Shown in pieces: positions 48,683 to 57,966 of a stretch of 64,000 nucleotides of DNA (positions are counted from its first letter, which is position 1; each line of letters opens with the position of its first letter). The notes under the pieces were generated by a model. It did not search any database. It was not told the DNA's origin and saw only the letters and a list, made by a program, of their open reading frames with translations. The position numbers and the translations under genes were made by a program. The stretch is from Nocardioides sp. GY 10127. Lineage in GTDB: Bacteria > Actinomycetota > Actinomycetes > Propionibacteriales > Nocardioidaceae. The stretch lies in the NCBI RefSeq assembly GCF_004919085.1, contig NZ_STGL01000009.1, positions 248,001 to 312,000 on the forward strand. The letters run 5' to 3'.

Positions 48683-49597
48683 ATGCCCGACACCCACGCC
48701 GACTACCGGCTGAGTCAGCTCGACCAGCTGGAGGCGGAGTCGATCCACATCATCCGTGAGGTCGCCGCCGAGTTCGAGAAGCCCGTCCTGATGTTCTCGG
48801 GCGGCAAGGACTCGATCGTCATGCTCCGCCTCGCGGAGAAGGCGTTCTACCCGGCCAAGATCCCCTTCCCGATCCTCCAGGTCGACACCGGCCTCGACTT
48901 CCCCGAGGTCATGCACACGCGTGACAACTGGGTGAACCGTCTGGGCCTGAACCTGGTGGTCGCCAGCATCGACGACGCCATCGCCCAGGGCGTGGTGGTG
49001 GACGACGGCAAGACCAGCCGCAACCGCATGCAGATCGGGACGCTGCTGAACGCGATCGAGGAGAACGGCTTCACCGCCGCCTTCGGTGGCGGTCGCCGCG
49101 ACGAGGAGAAGGCCCGCGCCAAGGAGCGCGTCTACTCCCACCGCGACGAGTTCGGCCAGTGGGACCCGAAGAACCAGCGCCCCGAGCTGTGGAGCCTGTA
49201 CAACGGCCGCCTCCACGAGGGCGAGCACATGCGGATCTTCCCGATCTCGAACTGGACCGAGCTGGACGTCTGGTCCTACATCGCCCGCGAGGGCATCGAG
49301 ATCCCGAGCATCTACTTCAGCCACCAGCGCCGCGTCTTCGAGCGCAACGGCATGCTGATGACGGAGACCCCGCTCAACCCCTGCAAGGACGGCGAGGTCG
49401 CCGAGGAGCGCACCGTCCGCTTCCGTACCTGCGGTGACATCACCCTGACCGGCTGCGTGGAGTCCACGGCCAGCACGGTCGAGGAGATCATCGAGGAGAC
49501 CGCGGTGGCCCGCGTGACCGAGCGCGGCGCGACCCGCGGCGACGACAAGTTCTCCGAGGCCGCCATGGAGGACCGCAAGAAGGAGGGCTACTTCTGA
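48683..49597 (+). CDS. cysD: sulfate adenylyltransferase subunit 2
   Basis: 304 residues from ATG 48683. The PP-loop ATP-binding motif is MFSGGKDSIVMLRLAEKAF (SGGKDS). Also diagnostic are LQVDTGLDFPEVMHTRD, FGGGRRDEEKARAKER, NGRLHEGEHMRIFPISNWTE and the ending MEDRKKEGYF. With CysN it forms ATP sulfurylase, making APS from sulfate and ATP. The start of cysN shares a base with its stop (TGATG). No PAPS reductase or other assimilation gene is nearby, so APS made here may serve sulfation through the kinase at 31864-33690. Confidence 0.95.
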   Translation: MPDTHADYRLSQLDQLEAESIHIIREVAAEFEKPVLMFSGGKDSIVMLRLAEKAFYPAKIPFPILQVDTGLDFPEVMHTRDNWVNRLGLNLVVASIDDAIAQGVVVDDGKTSRNRMQIGTLLNAIEENGFTAAFGGGRRDEEKARAKERVYSHRDEFGQWDPKNQRPELWSLYNGRLHEGEHMRIFPISNWTELDVWSYIAREGIEIPSIYFSHQRRVFERNGMLMTETPLNPCKDGEVAEERTVRFRTCGDITLTGCVESTASTVEEIIEETAVARVTERGATRGDDKFSEAAMEDRKKEGYF

Positions 49598-50877
49598 TGG
49601 CCGACGAGACCAACGAGAACCTCACCTCGCACATGGACCTGCTGCGCTTTGCGACCGCGGGCTCCGTGGACGACGGCAAGTCGACCCTCATCGGGCGCCT
49701 CCTGCTCGACTCCAAGTCGATCTTCGAGGACCAGCTCGAGGCCGTGGAGACGACCTCCAAGGGCAAGGGCTACGACTACACCGACCTCGCGCTGCTGACC
49801 GACGGTCTGCGGTCCGAGCGCGAGCAGGGCATCACCATCGACGTGGCCTACCGCTACTTCGCGACGCCCAAGCGCAAGTTCATCATCGCCGACACCCCGG
49901 GCCACGTGCAGTACACCCGGAACATGGTCACCGGCGCCTCCACCGCCGACCTCGGCCTCGTGCTCGTCGACGCCCGCCAGGGCCTCACCGAGCAGTCCCG
50001 CCGGCACGCGGTGATCCTCTCGCTGCTCCGCGTCCCGCACCTCGTGCTCGCGGTCAACAAGATGGACCTGGTCGACTTCGACGAGGCCACCTTCACCAAG
50101 ATCCACGACGAGTTCACGCAGTTCGCGACGAAGCTCTCGATCCCGGACCTCCAGGTCATCCCGATCTCGGCGCTCGCCGGCGACAACGTGGTGAACCGCA
50201 GCGAGAACATGGACTGGTACTCCGGTCCGACGCTCATGCACCACCTCGAGAACGTCCACGTCGCCTCGGACCGGGACCTCATCGACGCGCGCTTCCCCGT
50301 CCAGTACGTCGTGCGCCCGAAGAGCGACGAGTTCCACGACTACCGCGGCTACGCCGGCCAGGTGGCCGGTGGCGTGCTGAAGCCGGGCGACGAGGTCGTC
50401 GTGCTGCCGAGCGGCATGACCTCCAAGATCGCGGGCATCGACCTGTTCGACCAGGAGATCTCCGAGGCCTACCCGCCCATGTCGGTGACGGTCCGCCTCG
50501 AGGACGACGTGGACGTCTCCCGCGGCGACATGATCGCCCGCGTGAAGAACGCTCCGGCCCCGTCGCAGGACATCGATGCCATGGTCTGCTGGATGACGAC
50601 GACGCCGCTGAAGCCGCGTCAGAAGCTCGCCATCAAGCACACCACCCGCACGGCCCGCGCCATGGTGAAGGACATCCAGTATCGCCTGGACGTCAACACC
50701 CTGCACCGCGACCAGGAGACGAAGGAGCTCGGAGTCAACGAGATCGGCCGCGTGCAGCTGCGCACCACCGTTCCGCTGCTGAGCGACCCGTACTCCCGAA
50801 ACCGGACCACCGGCTCCTTCATCCTGATCGACGAAGCCACGGGTGTCACGGTCGCGGCGGGAATGATCCTCAGCTGA
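49597..50877 (+). CDS. cysN: sulfate adenylyltransferase subunit 1 (GTPase), without fused CysC
   Basis: 426 residues from ATG 49597. EF-Tu-like GTPase motifs: P-loop GSVDDGKST, DTPGHVQYTRNMVTGA (G3), VNKMDLVDF (G4) and IPISALAGDNV. Two beta-barrel domains follow, ending TGSFILIDEATGVTVAAGMI. It uses GTP hydrolysis to drive APS synthesis by CysD. Many bacteria fuse CysN with CysC; here the kinase is supplied by a separate phosphatase fusion about 17 kb away. The GC content drops sharply right after its stop codon. Confidence 0.95.
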   Translation: MADETNENLTSHMDLLRFATAGSVDDGKSTLIGRLLLDSKSIFEDQLEAVETTSKGKGYDYTDLALLTDGLRSEREQGITIDVAYRYFATPKRKFIIADTPGHVQYTRNMVTGASTADLGLVLVDARQGLTEQSRRHAVILSLLRVPHLVLAVNKMDLVDFDEATFTKIHDEFTQFATKLSIPDLQVIPISALAGDNVVNRSENMDWYSGPTLMHHLENVHVASDRDLIDARFPVQYVVRPKSDEFHDYRGYAGQVAGGVLKPGDEVVVLPSGMTSKIAGIDLFDQEISEAYPPMSVTVRLEDDVDVSRGDMIARVKNAPAPSQDIDAMVCWMTTTPLKPRQKLAIKHTTRTARAMVKDIQYRLDVNTLHRDQETKELGVNEIGRVQLRTTVPLLSDPYSRNRTTGSFILIDEATGVTVAAGMILS

Positions 50878-50878
50878 T

Positions 50879-52222
50879 TTGGAACGTGAGGAAAGAGTTG
50901 ACTCTCTAGCCAGGGCCCTCGTCTGGTATGCAGTCTCATACCTAATTTCCATAGGTGGCTACGTGGTCATCATGGCAGTTACGGCGAGGGCCCTGGCGAG
51001 GGGCGACTTTGCTCAGTTCGTCGCATCGGTGAGTATCGGGGCGTTTCTGGGACAAATCGGCTGTGTTGGCACCCAACGAACAGTTCTCCGCAACCTGGCA
51101 AGCGGGAACCGGGACGACCCGCTTCAGTTTGCAAGCGACGTTCGCAATGCATCCATAGATATATCCACCGCTGTATTCGTCTTCCTTCCTGCAACCGCTC
51201 TCTTGGGCTCCTTCGGCCTAAGTTTCCTAATCGGCCAAGGTGCAAGGCCGACCGATATGGCGGCCACGGCGCTCATTGTGTGGCTTTCTGGCGTTCAACA
51301 ATTGACCGCCGCGACACTCAGGGGTTTGAGACGCACTCGAATGGCGGGACTTCTTGAGGGCCGATCAGGCGGGGGACTGGTCGCAATAACTCAAGCCGCG
51401 GGCCTATTCGCTGCGCTCCTTGCCGCAGGAGGGTTTGGACTCGATGCGGCTCTCTGGCTAGTGGCACTTGGATACTTTGTGCCCGTGGCCTTCGGGACTG
51501 TTTACGCGAATCGGATTTGGAAAAAGCAGGGTCTCCAGATTTCTGTTAAATTAGCGCCGAGTGTGCTGAAGAAGAACTTTCCGATGGCAGCGTCTACAGG
51601 CTTAATTCAGGCAAACGGAAATCTTGACGTCTGGATTGCTTCGTTGGCCCTCTCGGGCGATCAGGGCGCATATTTTGCAGCCGCTGCACGCTTGGCCTTC
51701 CTGGTCAATATCCCATTGACGTCCGTGCAAACCATAATATCGCCCATGCTTGCCAGATTATATGCGCGCGGTGAACGAACGATCCTGACCAGAGTTTGCC
51801 GAACGGCAAGCACTGTGTCCTTGGCCGGTTCATCTTTCTTATGGGTGCCTATGTTGGCTGTTCCCGGCTCCCTACTGTCGATTGCTTATGGAACTGACTA
51901 CAAGACCGCTTCAATTCCACTAGTGATACTTGCGTTGGGCGCCGCGGCAAACGTTGCAGCCGGCCCGTGCGGTGCTCTCATGACCATGTCGGGACGAGAA
52001 AAGCAGCTGGCAATACTTATGGCGATTGCTGTGTGTGCTCGACTGACTATTGCGGTCGCCGTTGTGCCCTTAGACAGCAGTATCGTCCTGGCTTTGACCT
52101 CCGCTGCGGTAACAACTCTCCTCTTCATAAGCATTGCCACGGTCGCTTACAAGGGTCTAGGAATCCGAACTTGGCCGACTTTGCATCCCGAGGTCAAATT
52201 AGTAGCTAAGATGTCTGCTTGA
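50879..52222 (+). CDS. wzx: Wzx-like polysaccharide flippase
   Basis: 447 residues; TTG 50879 is the only usable start near the beginning, and I am unsure of it. About twelve hydrophobic helices are spread along the chain (for example YLISIGGYVVIMAVTARALA and LIQANGNLDVWIASLAL), as in MATE/PST-type exporters of lipid-linked repeat units. Codon use is unlike that of cysN: TTA, ATA and AGA codons occur and AT content is much higher. It probably translocates the undecaprenyl-linked oligosaccharide to the outer face. It is immediately followed by overlapping GT, Wzy, sulfotransferase and GT genes. Confidence 0.82.
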   Translation: MEREERVDSLARALVWYAVSYLISIGGYVVIMAVTARALARGDFAQFVASVSIGAFLGQIGCVGTQRTVLRNLASGNRDDPLQFASDVRNASIDISTAVFVFLPATALLGSFGLSFLIGQGARPTDMAATALIVWLSGVQQLTAATLRGLRRTRMAGLLEGRSGGGLVAITQAAGLFAALLAAGGFGLDAALWLVALGYFVPVAFGTVYANRIWKKQGLQISVKLAPSVLKKNFPMAASTGLIQANGNLDVWIASLALSGDQGAYFAAAARLAFLVNIPLTSVQTIISPMLARLYARGERTILTRVCRTASTVSLAGSSFLWVPMLAVPGSLLSIAYGTDYKTASIPLVILALGAAANVAAGPCGALMTMSGREKQLAILMAIAVCARLTIAVAVVPLDSSIVLALTSAAVTTLLFISIATVAYKGLGIRTWPTLHPEVKLVAKMSA

Positions 52223-53280
52223 CGGCTGCCCTACCAGAGGAGATGGCGCATTTGCGGGTCCTGCACTTCACCGATGCGTACGTGGGTGGCGTGGGCAGCG
52301 CCATCGACGCATACATCGCCCACACGCCAGATTTTGATCACTTCGGGCTCATCGATTCTCGAGGCGCGCCGCTACGCATTGCCCCGGGCTTCTCCCGCTC
52401 GGCTAGATTGCAGTCGAGTCCTGCTACCTGGTTCCGACAGTTGAGTTCCGTGGTGCGGAACTGGGAAATAGATGTGATTCACGCTCATTCCAGCCGCGCC
52501 GGGTTCGTCGCGCGATCAAGAAACCTAGGGGTTCCCACTGTCTATTCCCCTCACTGCTTCGCCTTCGAACGCCTCGACATATCTCGATATACCAGATGGA
52601 CTTTCCGCATGGTCGAGGCACAACTCGCACCCAGAACGACGGTTCTTGCTGCTTGCTCACTTGGCGAGCGGGCTATCGCTAGCGATATGGGTTTTCCTCG
52701 AACCACATATATCCCCAATGTCAGTAGCCAAGAATTTGAATACTGCGAAGATCAACCCTCTCAGGGCGCCGGGAACCATGTCTGTTCGGTGGGTAGAATA
52801 AGCCCGCAAAAGGGACCTGAATTCTTTTCAGCTGTATCCACATTGGCCGGTCCAGCAGCTGCCATCGACTTTACGTGGGTCGGTGGGGGCGGGGCAGCAG
52901 CTGAGTCTTCGTTAATCGCGGCTGGTGCATCCGTTACCGGTTGGTTATCACGAGGAGAAGTCTCTAATCGTCTCGCACAGGCGACAGTTTATCTTCACTG
53001 CGCCGCATGGGAAGGCTTTCCAATCTCCATACTGGAGGCAGTATCTTTGGGGCGACCCGTAGTCGCACGAAAGATATCCGCCATGATGGGGATGCCGCGA
53101 CGGTGGCTCGCCGAGGATCCTCGTCAGGCCCTAAGGCTGATAGGGGAACTGATTCAGGACGCAGGTCTCCGGGAGCAGAATGTGCGCGAATGGACAGTCG
53201 CACTTGCAGCGAACAGTTCGGGCGCTCAACGTGACGCCTTATATCATACCTACCGTATAGCACTTGGCGAATCGGAATGA
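52219..53280 (+). CDS. GT4-type glycosyltransferase 1 of the polysaccharide cassette
   Basis: 353 residues from TTG 52219, which overlaps the flippase stop (TTGA); ATG 52243 (MAHLRVLHF) is an alternative. GT-B fold: N-terminal VLHFTDAYVGGVGSAID with IDVIHAHSSRAG, C-terminal HVCSVGRISPQKGPEFF and YLHCAAWEGFPISILEAVSLGRPVV, the E-x7-E-like nucleotide-sugar site of GT4. It transfers a sugar in assembling the repeat unit on the cytoplasmic side. Donor and linkage are unknown. AT-rich for this genome. Confidence 0.88.
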   Translation: MTAALPEEMAHLRVLHFTDAYVGGVGSAIDAYIAHTPDFDHFGLIDSRGAPLRIAPGFSRSARLQSSPATWFRQLSSVVRNWEIDVIHAHSSRAGFVARSRNLGVPTVYSPHCFAFERLDISRYTRWTFRMVEAQLAPRTTVLAACSLGERAIASDMGFPRTTYIPNVSSQEFEYCEDQPSQGAGNHVCSVGRISPQKGPEFFSAVSTLAGPAAAIDFTWVGGGGAAAESSLIAAGASVTGWLSRGEVSNRLAQATVYLHCAAWEGFPISILEAVSLGRPVVARKISAMMGMPRRWLAEDPRQALRLIGELIQDAGLREQNVREWTVALAANSSGAQRDALYHTYRIALGESE

Positions 53281-54587
53281 TTATCGCATGTCTGATTTTC
53301 TTGATGTTGCTATCTGTCCTTTATGCCGTAAGCGCAAGATCCAGCAGTGACCTCATAGCAATAACCATTTTGGTCTTTCTAGTCTATTACGGTTTCCGTG
53401 CCATCCTGATAGCCACAGGACTGGACAGCCCAAGTCCAGACTACCTCTTTGCCGTCGGTACATACGAGGCGGCGTACGTTCGCACTATATTTGGGATAAG
53501 TCTGTTCGTCAGCGCTCTAGTAGCATTCTCCCAGTTTGGAAGCGTTCTTGCCCCACGGCAGGGGACTTTGGGATTTCGCAAAGATCGATATAGCGTAGCT
53601 TCTTTGGGGAGATTGGCCGGCTTGTTGACCACCATGTCGGTGACCATAGGTGCTTTGCTGCTAATCAAGTACGGCAGCTTCGGCGGCGTGGTCGTCGCTG
53701 CTAAGGTAGGCAAGGAATTTGCTGGCCTGGGCTTCATTCGCATACCTGCCGTTCTTGGCGCAATAACCTCTCTGGCCGCGTTTCAGGACTCCAGGATCGC
53801 TGGCGACCGACGTCGTGCGGCGTGGTTCTTCCTGCTAGCGATCGTTAATTCAGCGGTGGTCTTCATGTGGGGCCAGCGATCCATTGCAGTAATTCCTGTT
53901 GCTGTTCTATTGATCGCTTCACCAAAAGTGACCATGTTTGGGAGCAAGCGCGTCCCTCTCGCGCGCATGATTTTGGCGGGCGTTTCGGTTGTTTCCGTGG
54001 CTTTATCCTTGAGATATTTACGTGACAGCTTCACCAGCAATGGTTCCCAATCGAGTTTTTCGGAGCAAAATGTATGGAGGCAGATTTCCCAAGCAGTCAA
54101 CGGGGTGTACTTTGATTCATCTCTCTTGGCCTTTAGGGACTGGCCAAAGATCCACATGTTCCGGCAAGGTGAGGACTTCATCGCTGGTTTGCTGGGGCCA
54201 GTCCCCAGGTTGCTTTGGCCAGAAAAGCCGGTACCGAACCTCGGTGTTTGGTTTCGGCAGGTTTATGAGCCACAGGCTCTCAATGGATGGCCCGTTGGTT
54301 CCGTCGGGGACTGGTATCTCAATTTTGGGTTCTTGGGCATAGTTGTCGGCGGCGCATTTTCAGGAATTCTAATTGGAGTCTTGAATTCAAACTTCCGCAA
54401 TGCGGGTTCGCAGGGGATAAACCAGGTCGCAATTTTTGTCTATGCTCTCTATATTTTTCCGCAAGGAATCACGGCGAATTCACCTCTGCAAGCTGTAGCT
54501 TGGGGGGTGCCTTTATGGCTTACAATGAAGTTTCTTCCGCCACTTAGATCTACGCAAGAAACGTTACAGGAGGGTGTTGAGCGGTGA
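53277..54587 (+). CDS. wzy: Wzy-like polysaccharide polymerase
   Basis: 436 residues from ATG 53277, overlapping the GT stop (ATGA). About ten hydrophobic helices with a long extracytoplasmic loop near residues 250-340 that holds PVPRLLWPEKP, NGWPVGSVGDWYLNFGFLG and conserved Arg residues, a layout typical of O-antigen or EPS polymerases. Motif conservation in this class is low, so the call rests on topology and on its place beside wzx, glycosyltransferases and the initiating transferase. At least one TTA codon occurs. It should join repeat units at the outer membrane face. Confidence 0.8.
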   Translation: MIIACLIFLMLLSVLYAVSARSSSDLIAITILVFLVYYGFRAILIATGLDSPSPDYLFAVGTYEAAYVRTIFGISLFVSALVAFSQFGSVLAPRQGTLGFRKDRYSVASLGRLAGLLTTMSVTIGALLLIKYGSFGGVVVAAKVGKEFAGLGFIRIPAVLGAITSLAAFQDSRIAGDRRRAAWFFLLAIVNSAVVFMWGQRSIAVIPVAVLLIASPKVTMFGSKRVPLARMILAGVSVVSVALSLRYLRDSFTSNGSQSSFSEQNVWRQISQAVNGVYFDSSLLAFRDWPKIHMFRQGEDFIAGLLGPVPRLLWPEKPVPNLGVWFRQVYEPQALNGWPVGSVGDWYLNFGFLGIVVGGAFSGILIGVLNSNFRNAGSQGINQVAIFVYALYIFPQGITANSPLQAVAWGVPLWLTMKFLPPLRSTQETLQEGVER

Positions 54588-55504
54588 GAGTTCCAAACTT
54601 CTCGGTTGTGGGGGCGGCTCGTTCGGGTACGACAGGTATAGTGAATGCTTTGCGTGCCCATCCTGACGTATTCATGTGCGAGCCAAAGGAGCCTCACTAC
54701 TTTGCTTTTCACGGAAAAAGTCTAGATTTCACCGGCCCCGGTGATGAGCAGAACATGAATAAGCGCGCTGTAGTTGAGCGCCAGAAGTTCCTAAGTCTGT
54801 TTGATGGCGCCCCGTCAGATGTGGTGGCCCTCGGCGAAGGTAGCGTTAGTAGCCTCTACTATTCTCAAGAATCTATTCAGGAGATGCTTGAAATCAATCC
54901 TGAGTACAGGGCTGTGATCGTTCTGCGAGATCCCGCGGAACGATCGTTCTCTGCCTATCAGTACTTGAAGGCGCGCGGTTTCGAAGATGCCAGTACATTC
55001 AGGGAGGCGCTGGCCCTCGAAGATTGGCGGGTTGAGGCAAACTATCATCACTTATGGCATTACCGACGGATGTCTCTCTACGCCTCAGATGTCAAGGCAT
55101 ACCTGGAAGCATTCGGCGGTGACCGGGTTCTGATCCTGTTCCAAGAGGATGTTGAAGCGGACTTGGGTGCGGCGATGACTGCTCTGTGCAGATTCCTGGG
55201 ACTTAGAGAGGTTGACCTCCAGGTTTCAACTGAGAGAGTGAATGCGTCCGGTGTCGCCCGCTCTAAGTTAATTGGCCAGACCCTTGGCGGGATATCTCGC
55301 GTAGGCTTCGTTCGTGATCTGGTTCGGCGGCTCACATCGTTTGAGTTCCGGGAGCGGGTGAGAAATCGGGTGCTGCGTCGGACATCCATCGAACCCGAGG
55401 ACCGTGCGTTTCTGGCTTCATATTTCGAGAGTGATCTTGAAGAACTCGGTAGCACGTTTTCGCGTTACGGAATTGCGAGGCCGATGTGGATTGGCAGGAT
55501 ATGA
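54584..55504 (+). CDS. PAPS-dependent sulfotransferase
   Basis: 306 residues from GTG 54584, overlapping the wzy stop (GTGA). The 5'-phosphosulfate loop is VVGAARSGTTGIVNAL (residues 8-23) and the 3'-phosphate site is VLRDPAERSFSAYQ (about 113-126, Arg115 and Ser123), as in heparan-sulfate-type sulfotransferases. VLILFQEDVEADLGAAM and LCRFLGL are also characteristic. No signal peptide or membrane helix, so it would act in the cytoplasm on the lipid-linked repeat unit or a sugar. Its position between wzy and a glycosyltransferase, plus CysDN and APS kinase genes in the same window, indicates that the polymer is sulfated. Confidence 0.9.
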   Translation: MRVPNFSVVGAARSGTTGIVNALRAHPDVFMCEPKEPHYFAFHGKSLDFTGPGDEQNMNKRAVVERQKFLSLFDGAPSDVVALGEGSVSSLYYSQESIQEMLEINPEYRAVIVLRDPAERSFSAYQYLKARGFEDASTFREALALEDWRVEANYHHLWHYRRMSLYASDVKAYLEAFGGDRVLILFQEDVEADLGAAMTALCRFLGLREVDLQVSTERVNASGVARSKLIGQTLGGISRVGFVRDLVRRLTSFEFRERVRNRVLRRTSIEPEDRAFLASYFESDLEELGSTFSRYGIARPMWIGRI

Positions 55505-56661
55505 GAATTCTGCAACTTCATTCGCGGCACTCTTCGGTTGGTGGGGCAGATAGGGTTGTCTCCACCGAAGCCACAGCGCTGATTCGTGGCGGAATGGAAG
55601 TGAAGCAATACTTGACGACACCAGTGTCTGTTGCAGGCGGCAGGTTTGCGCCTGCCGTCGAGGCAATCTGGAATCGTGATGCACAGCGTGAAGTCGATGA
55701 GAAGATCCGGGATTGGCAACCGGACGTAGTTCATCTCCACACCCCTTTCCCAGGCTTATCTTTGGCTCCGATCCGGACTGCGCGAAGTCACGGAGTGCCG
55801 GTGGTTTGGACGATGCACAGCTTCCGATCCACGTGCGTGGCGGGAACGCTTATCCGTGACGGCAGAGAGTGTCGTGAGTGCGTAGGGTCTTCTTCTAAGC
55901 TTCCAGCGGTCCTTCACGGGTGTTACCACCAAAGTCGACTTCGGTCCGCTGTGATGGCCAGTGGCCTCGCCATCCATAGAGCTGTTCGAACAGTCCCGGA
56001 CCTCGTGGACCTGTATCTGCCCCTCACTGAGGGGGCTGGTCGGATTTTGGGGGCTGACGGCGTGCCCAGTTCGAAGATTCGCGTGAAACCAAATTTTCTC
56101 CTCGATCGGACTGTGCCAGTTGTGCCGACTCCCAGTTCATCGCCATATGTCGTGTTTGCCGGCCGCCTGGTTCCCGAGAAGGGCGTCGACACACTTATCG
56201 CTGCCGCCCGTAAGCTCCGGGAATCGGGGAATTCGCTTCGCATTGTGGTCGCTGGTGATGGTCCGCTCGCCGATGTCGTCTTGGCGGCCGAGTCATCTGG
56301 GCTTGTTGAATACATGGGATGGCTAGATGAGGAGGGGTTGCTCTCGCTGATGGCGGGCGCTCACGCCCTTGTCCTGCCTTCGTTGTGGCCCGAGGGGATG
56401 CCCATTTCGGCGCTTCAGGCACTTTCTGTGGGGACGCCTGTCGTGTATGCAGGTCACGAGAACCTGCATGATGTCATCGGATCGAGCGCGGGCGCGGCGT
56501 TTGGCGTTGGAGATGAGGGTGATCTGGCTGGATGCTTGTCGAGACTCGACCAATTGGACTTGATGCGTCAACATGCGTACGACCGATTTGCGAGCTTGTA
56601 TTCTGAGTCTGTGGGCTTGTCGAATCTTCTTGAAGCTTACGAGACTGTCACGCGCCGATAA
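55501..56661 (+). CDS. GT4-type glycosyltransferase 2 of the polysaccharide cassette
   Basis: 386 residues from ATG 55501, overlapping the sulfotransferase stop (ATGA). GT-B fold: ILQLHSRHSSVGGADRVVS at the start, PDVVHLHTPFPGLS, and in the C-terminal half VVFAGRLVPEKGVDTLI, VVAGDGPLADVV and LVLPSLWPEGMPISALQALS, the GT4 donor site. A Cys-rich segment (STCVAGTLIRDGRECRECVG) resembles those in several actinobacterial GT4 enzymes. It is the last gene of the AT-richer cassette; a damaged transposase follows. Confidence 0.9.
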   Translation: MRILQLHSRHSSVGGADRVVSTEATALIRGGMEVKQYLTTPVSVAGGRFAPAVEAIWNRDAQREVDEKIRDWQPDVVHLHTPFPGLSLAPIRTARSHGVPVVWTMHSFRSTCVAGTLIRDGRECRECVGSSSKLPAVLHGCYHQSRLRSAVMASGLAIHRAVRTVPDLVDLYLPLTEGAGRILGADGVPSSKIRVKPNFLLDRTVPVVPTPSSSPYVVFAGRLVPEKGVDTLIAAARKLRESGNSLRIVVAGDGPLADVVLAAESSGLVEYMGWLDEEGLLSLMAGAHALVLPSLWPEGMPISALQALSVGTPVVYAGHENLHDVIGSSAGAAFGVGDEGDLAGCLSRLDQLDLMRQHAYDRFASLYSESVGLSNLLEAYETVTRR

Positions 56662-56689
56662 GTTGCTGGTGGACCTGTCGTATCGGGTT

Positions 56690-57106
56690 AATTCCTCGTT
56701 TGTAGTGGTGTTGTGTCCTTCAGTGGCGTGATGATGGCGGGGATGTCGTCCCGAGCTGCGTCGGGTTGGTCGTAGACGCTGTGCAGCATCGCTTTCTCTG
56801 TCGGCTACATGTTCTTCGTCGTCGCCGCCATCAGGTTCGCGGCGTAGTGGGTACGGCACCGCGGCCACGTCGCCCTGGGCAGATTGACTGTGCTCGCTTC
56901 GACCAGGCCAGCGTGAGCGTCGGTGGTCACCAGTCGCACTCCGTGTGGACTCACGGCCATGCCACGGGCTACGAGCTGGATTCAGGGTTCGGCGAAGATC
57001 TCGTTCCAGGCCAGCGCGACTTCTGCCGTGGCGACACGCATTGGAGGACCTCGCTGTGCCCGTCAGCTGAGTATTTGCCCTGGTGAGAGCCGGTGGGTAT
57101 CGCGAT
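56690..57106 (-). pseudogene. IS256-type transposase remnant, C-terminal portion
   Basis: Minus-strand reading, with stops and frame changes, gives VRLVTTDAHAGLVEAS, RATWPRCRTHYAANLMA and KAMLHSVYDQPDA, all hallmark stretches of the mutator/IS256 transposase core. It starts at the left end of the IS21 element (57107) and fades out near 56690. It cannot encode a working protein. It may be the rest of the gene whose N-terminal part lies at 59787-60385, or a second element. Confidence 0.8.
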
Positions 57107-57222
57107 TGAGCGCCACCGGTTAGTGACTTCGGGCGCCGGGTGGTGGTGCCGGTGAGCGCCACCCTCGGTGACTGGCCGCCGCAGGATCCGGGGCCGGCCG
57201 GGGTGACGCTCACCAGCGGGTC

Positions 57223-57966
57223 TCAGGCGCGGTTGGTGTGTTCGCGCATGTTGGTGCTGCCGGTCTCGATCCAGATGGTGTTGTGGACGATGCGGTCCAT
57301 GATGGCGTCGGCGTAGACCCCGGAGCCGAGTCGCTGGTGCCAGTCCTTCTTGGCGTACTGGGTGCAGAACACGGTCGAGGTGGTGTCGTAGCGACGTTCG
57401 AGGAGCTCGAGCAGCATGCTGCGGATCTCGTCGGTGGGCGGGTCGAGCAGCCATTCGTCCAGGACGAGGAGGGTGAAGGCGGCGTACTTGCGGAGCCACT
57501 TCTCCTTCCCGGCCGGCTTGTCCCGGGCGGCGGCCCAGGACTCCTCGAGGTCGGGCAGGCGGATGTAGTGCGCGCGGTAGCGGTGCTGGCAGGCCTGCTT
57601 GGCCAAGGCCGAGCCCAGGTAGGACTTCCCGGAACCGGTGAAGCCTTGGAACACGACGTTCTGGCCCCGGGTGATGAACGCGCAGGTGGCGAGTTGGGCG
57701 ATGACGCCGCGGTCCAGGCCGCGTTGCTCGAGCATGTCCAGGCGTCGTAGGTCGGCGTCTGCGTAGCGCAGTCCGGCGCGGCGGATGAGGCCGTCGACCT
57801 TGGCGTGGGTGAACGCGGCGTGGGCGTCGTCGACGGCGAGCTTGAGGCGTTCCTCGAAGACCATCCCCAGGGTCAAGGTGTCGTCCTGGGCTTCGAGGGC
57901 ATCAACGAGGCTGCCCACGCCCATCTCACGCAGCTTCCGCTTGGACTCGGTGTCGACCCGGCTCAC
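57223..57966 (-). CDS. istB: IS21 helper ATPase IstB
   Basis: 247 residues from GTG 57966, overlapping the istA stop (GTGA). AAA+ fold of the DnaC/IstB type: Walker A GFTGSGKSYLGSALAKQA, Walker B TLLVLDEWLLD, sensor region STVFCTQYAKKDWHQRL and ending DRIVHNTIWIETGS. It assists IstA in target selection and strand transfer. Intact, so the element may still be mobile. Confidence 0.93.
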   Translation of the reverse strand: MSRVDTESKRKLREMGVGSLVDALEAQDDTLTLGMVFEERLKLAVDDAHAAFTHAKVDGLIRRAGLRYADADLRRLDMLEQRGLDRGVIAQLATCAFITRGQNVVFQGFTGSGKSYLGSALAKQACQHRYRAHYIRLPDLEESWAAARDKPAGKEKWLRKYAAFTLLVLDEWLLDPPTDEIRSMLLELLERRYDTTSTVFCTQYAKKDWHQRLGSGVYADAIMDRIVHNTIWIETGSTNMREHTNRA

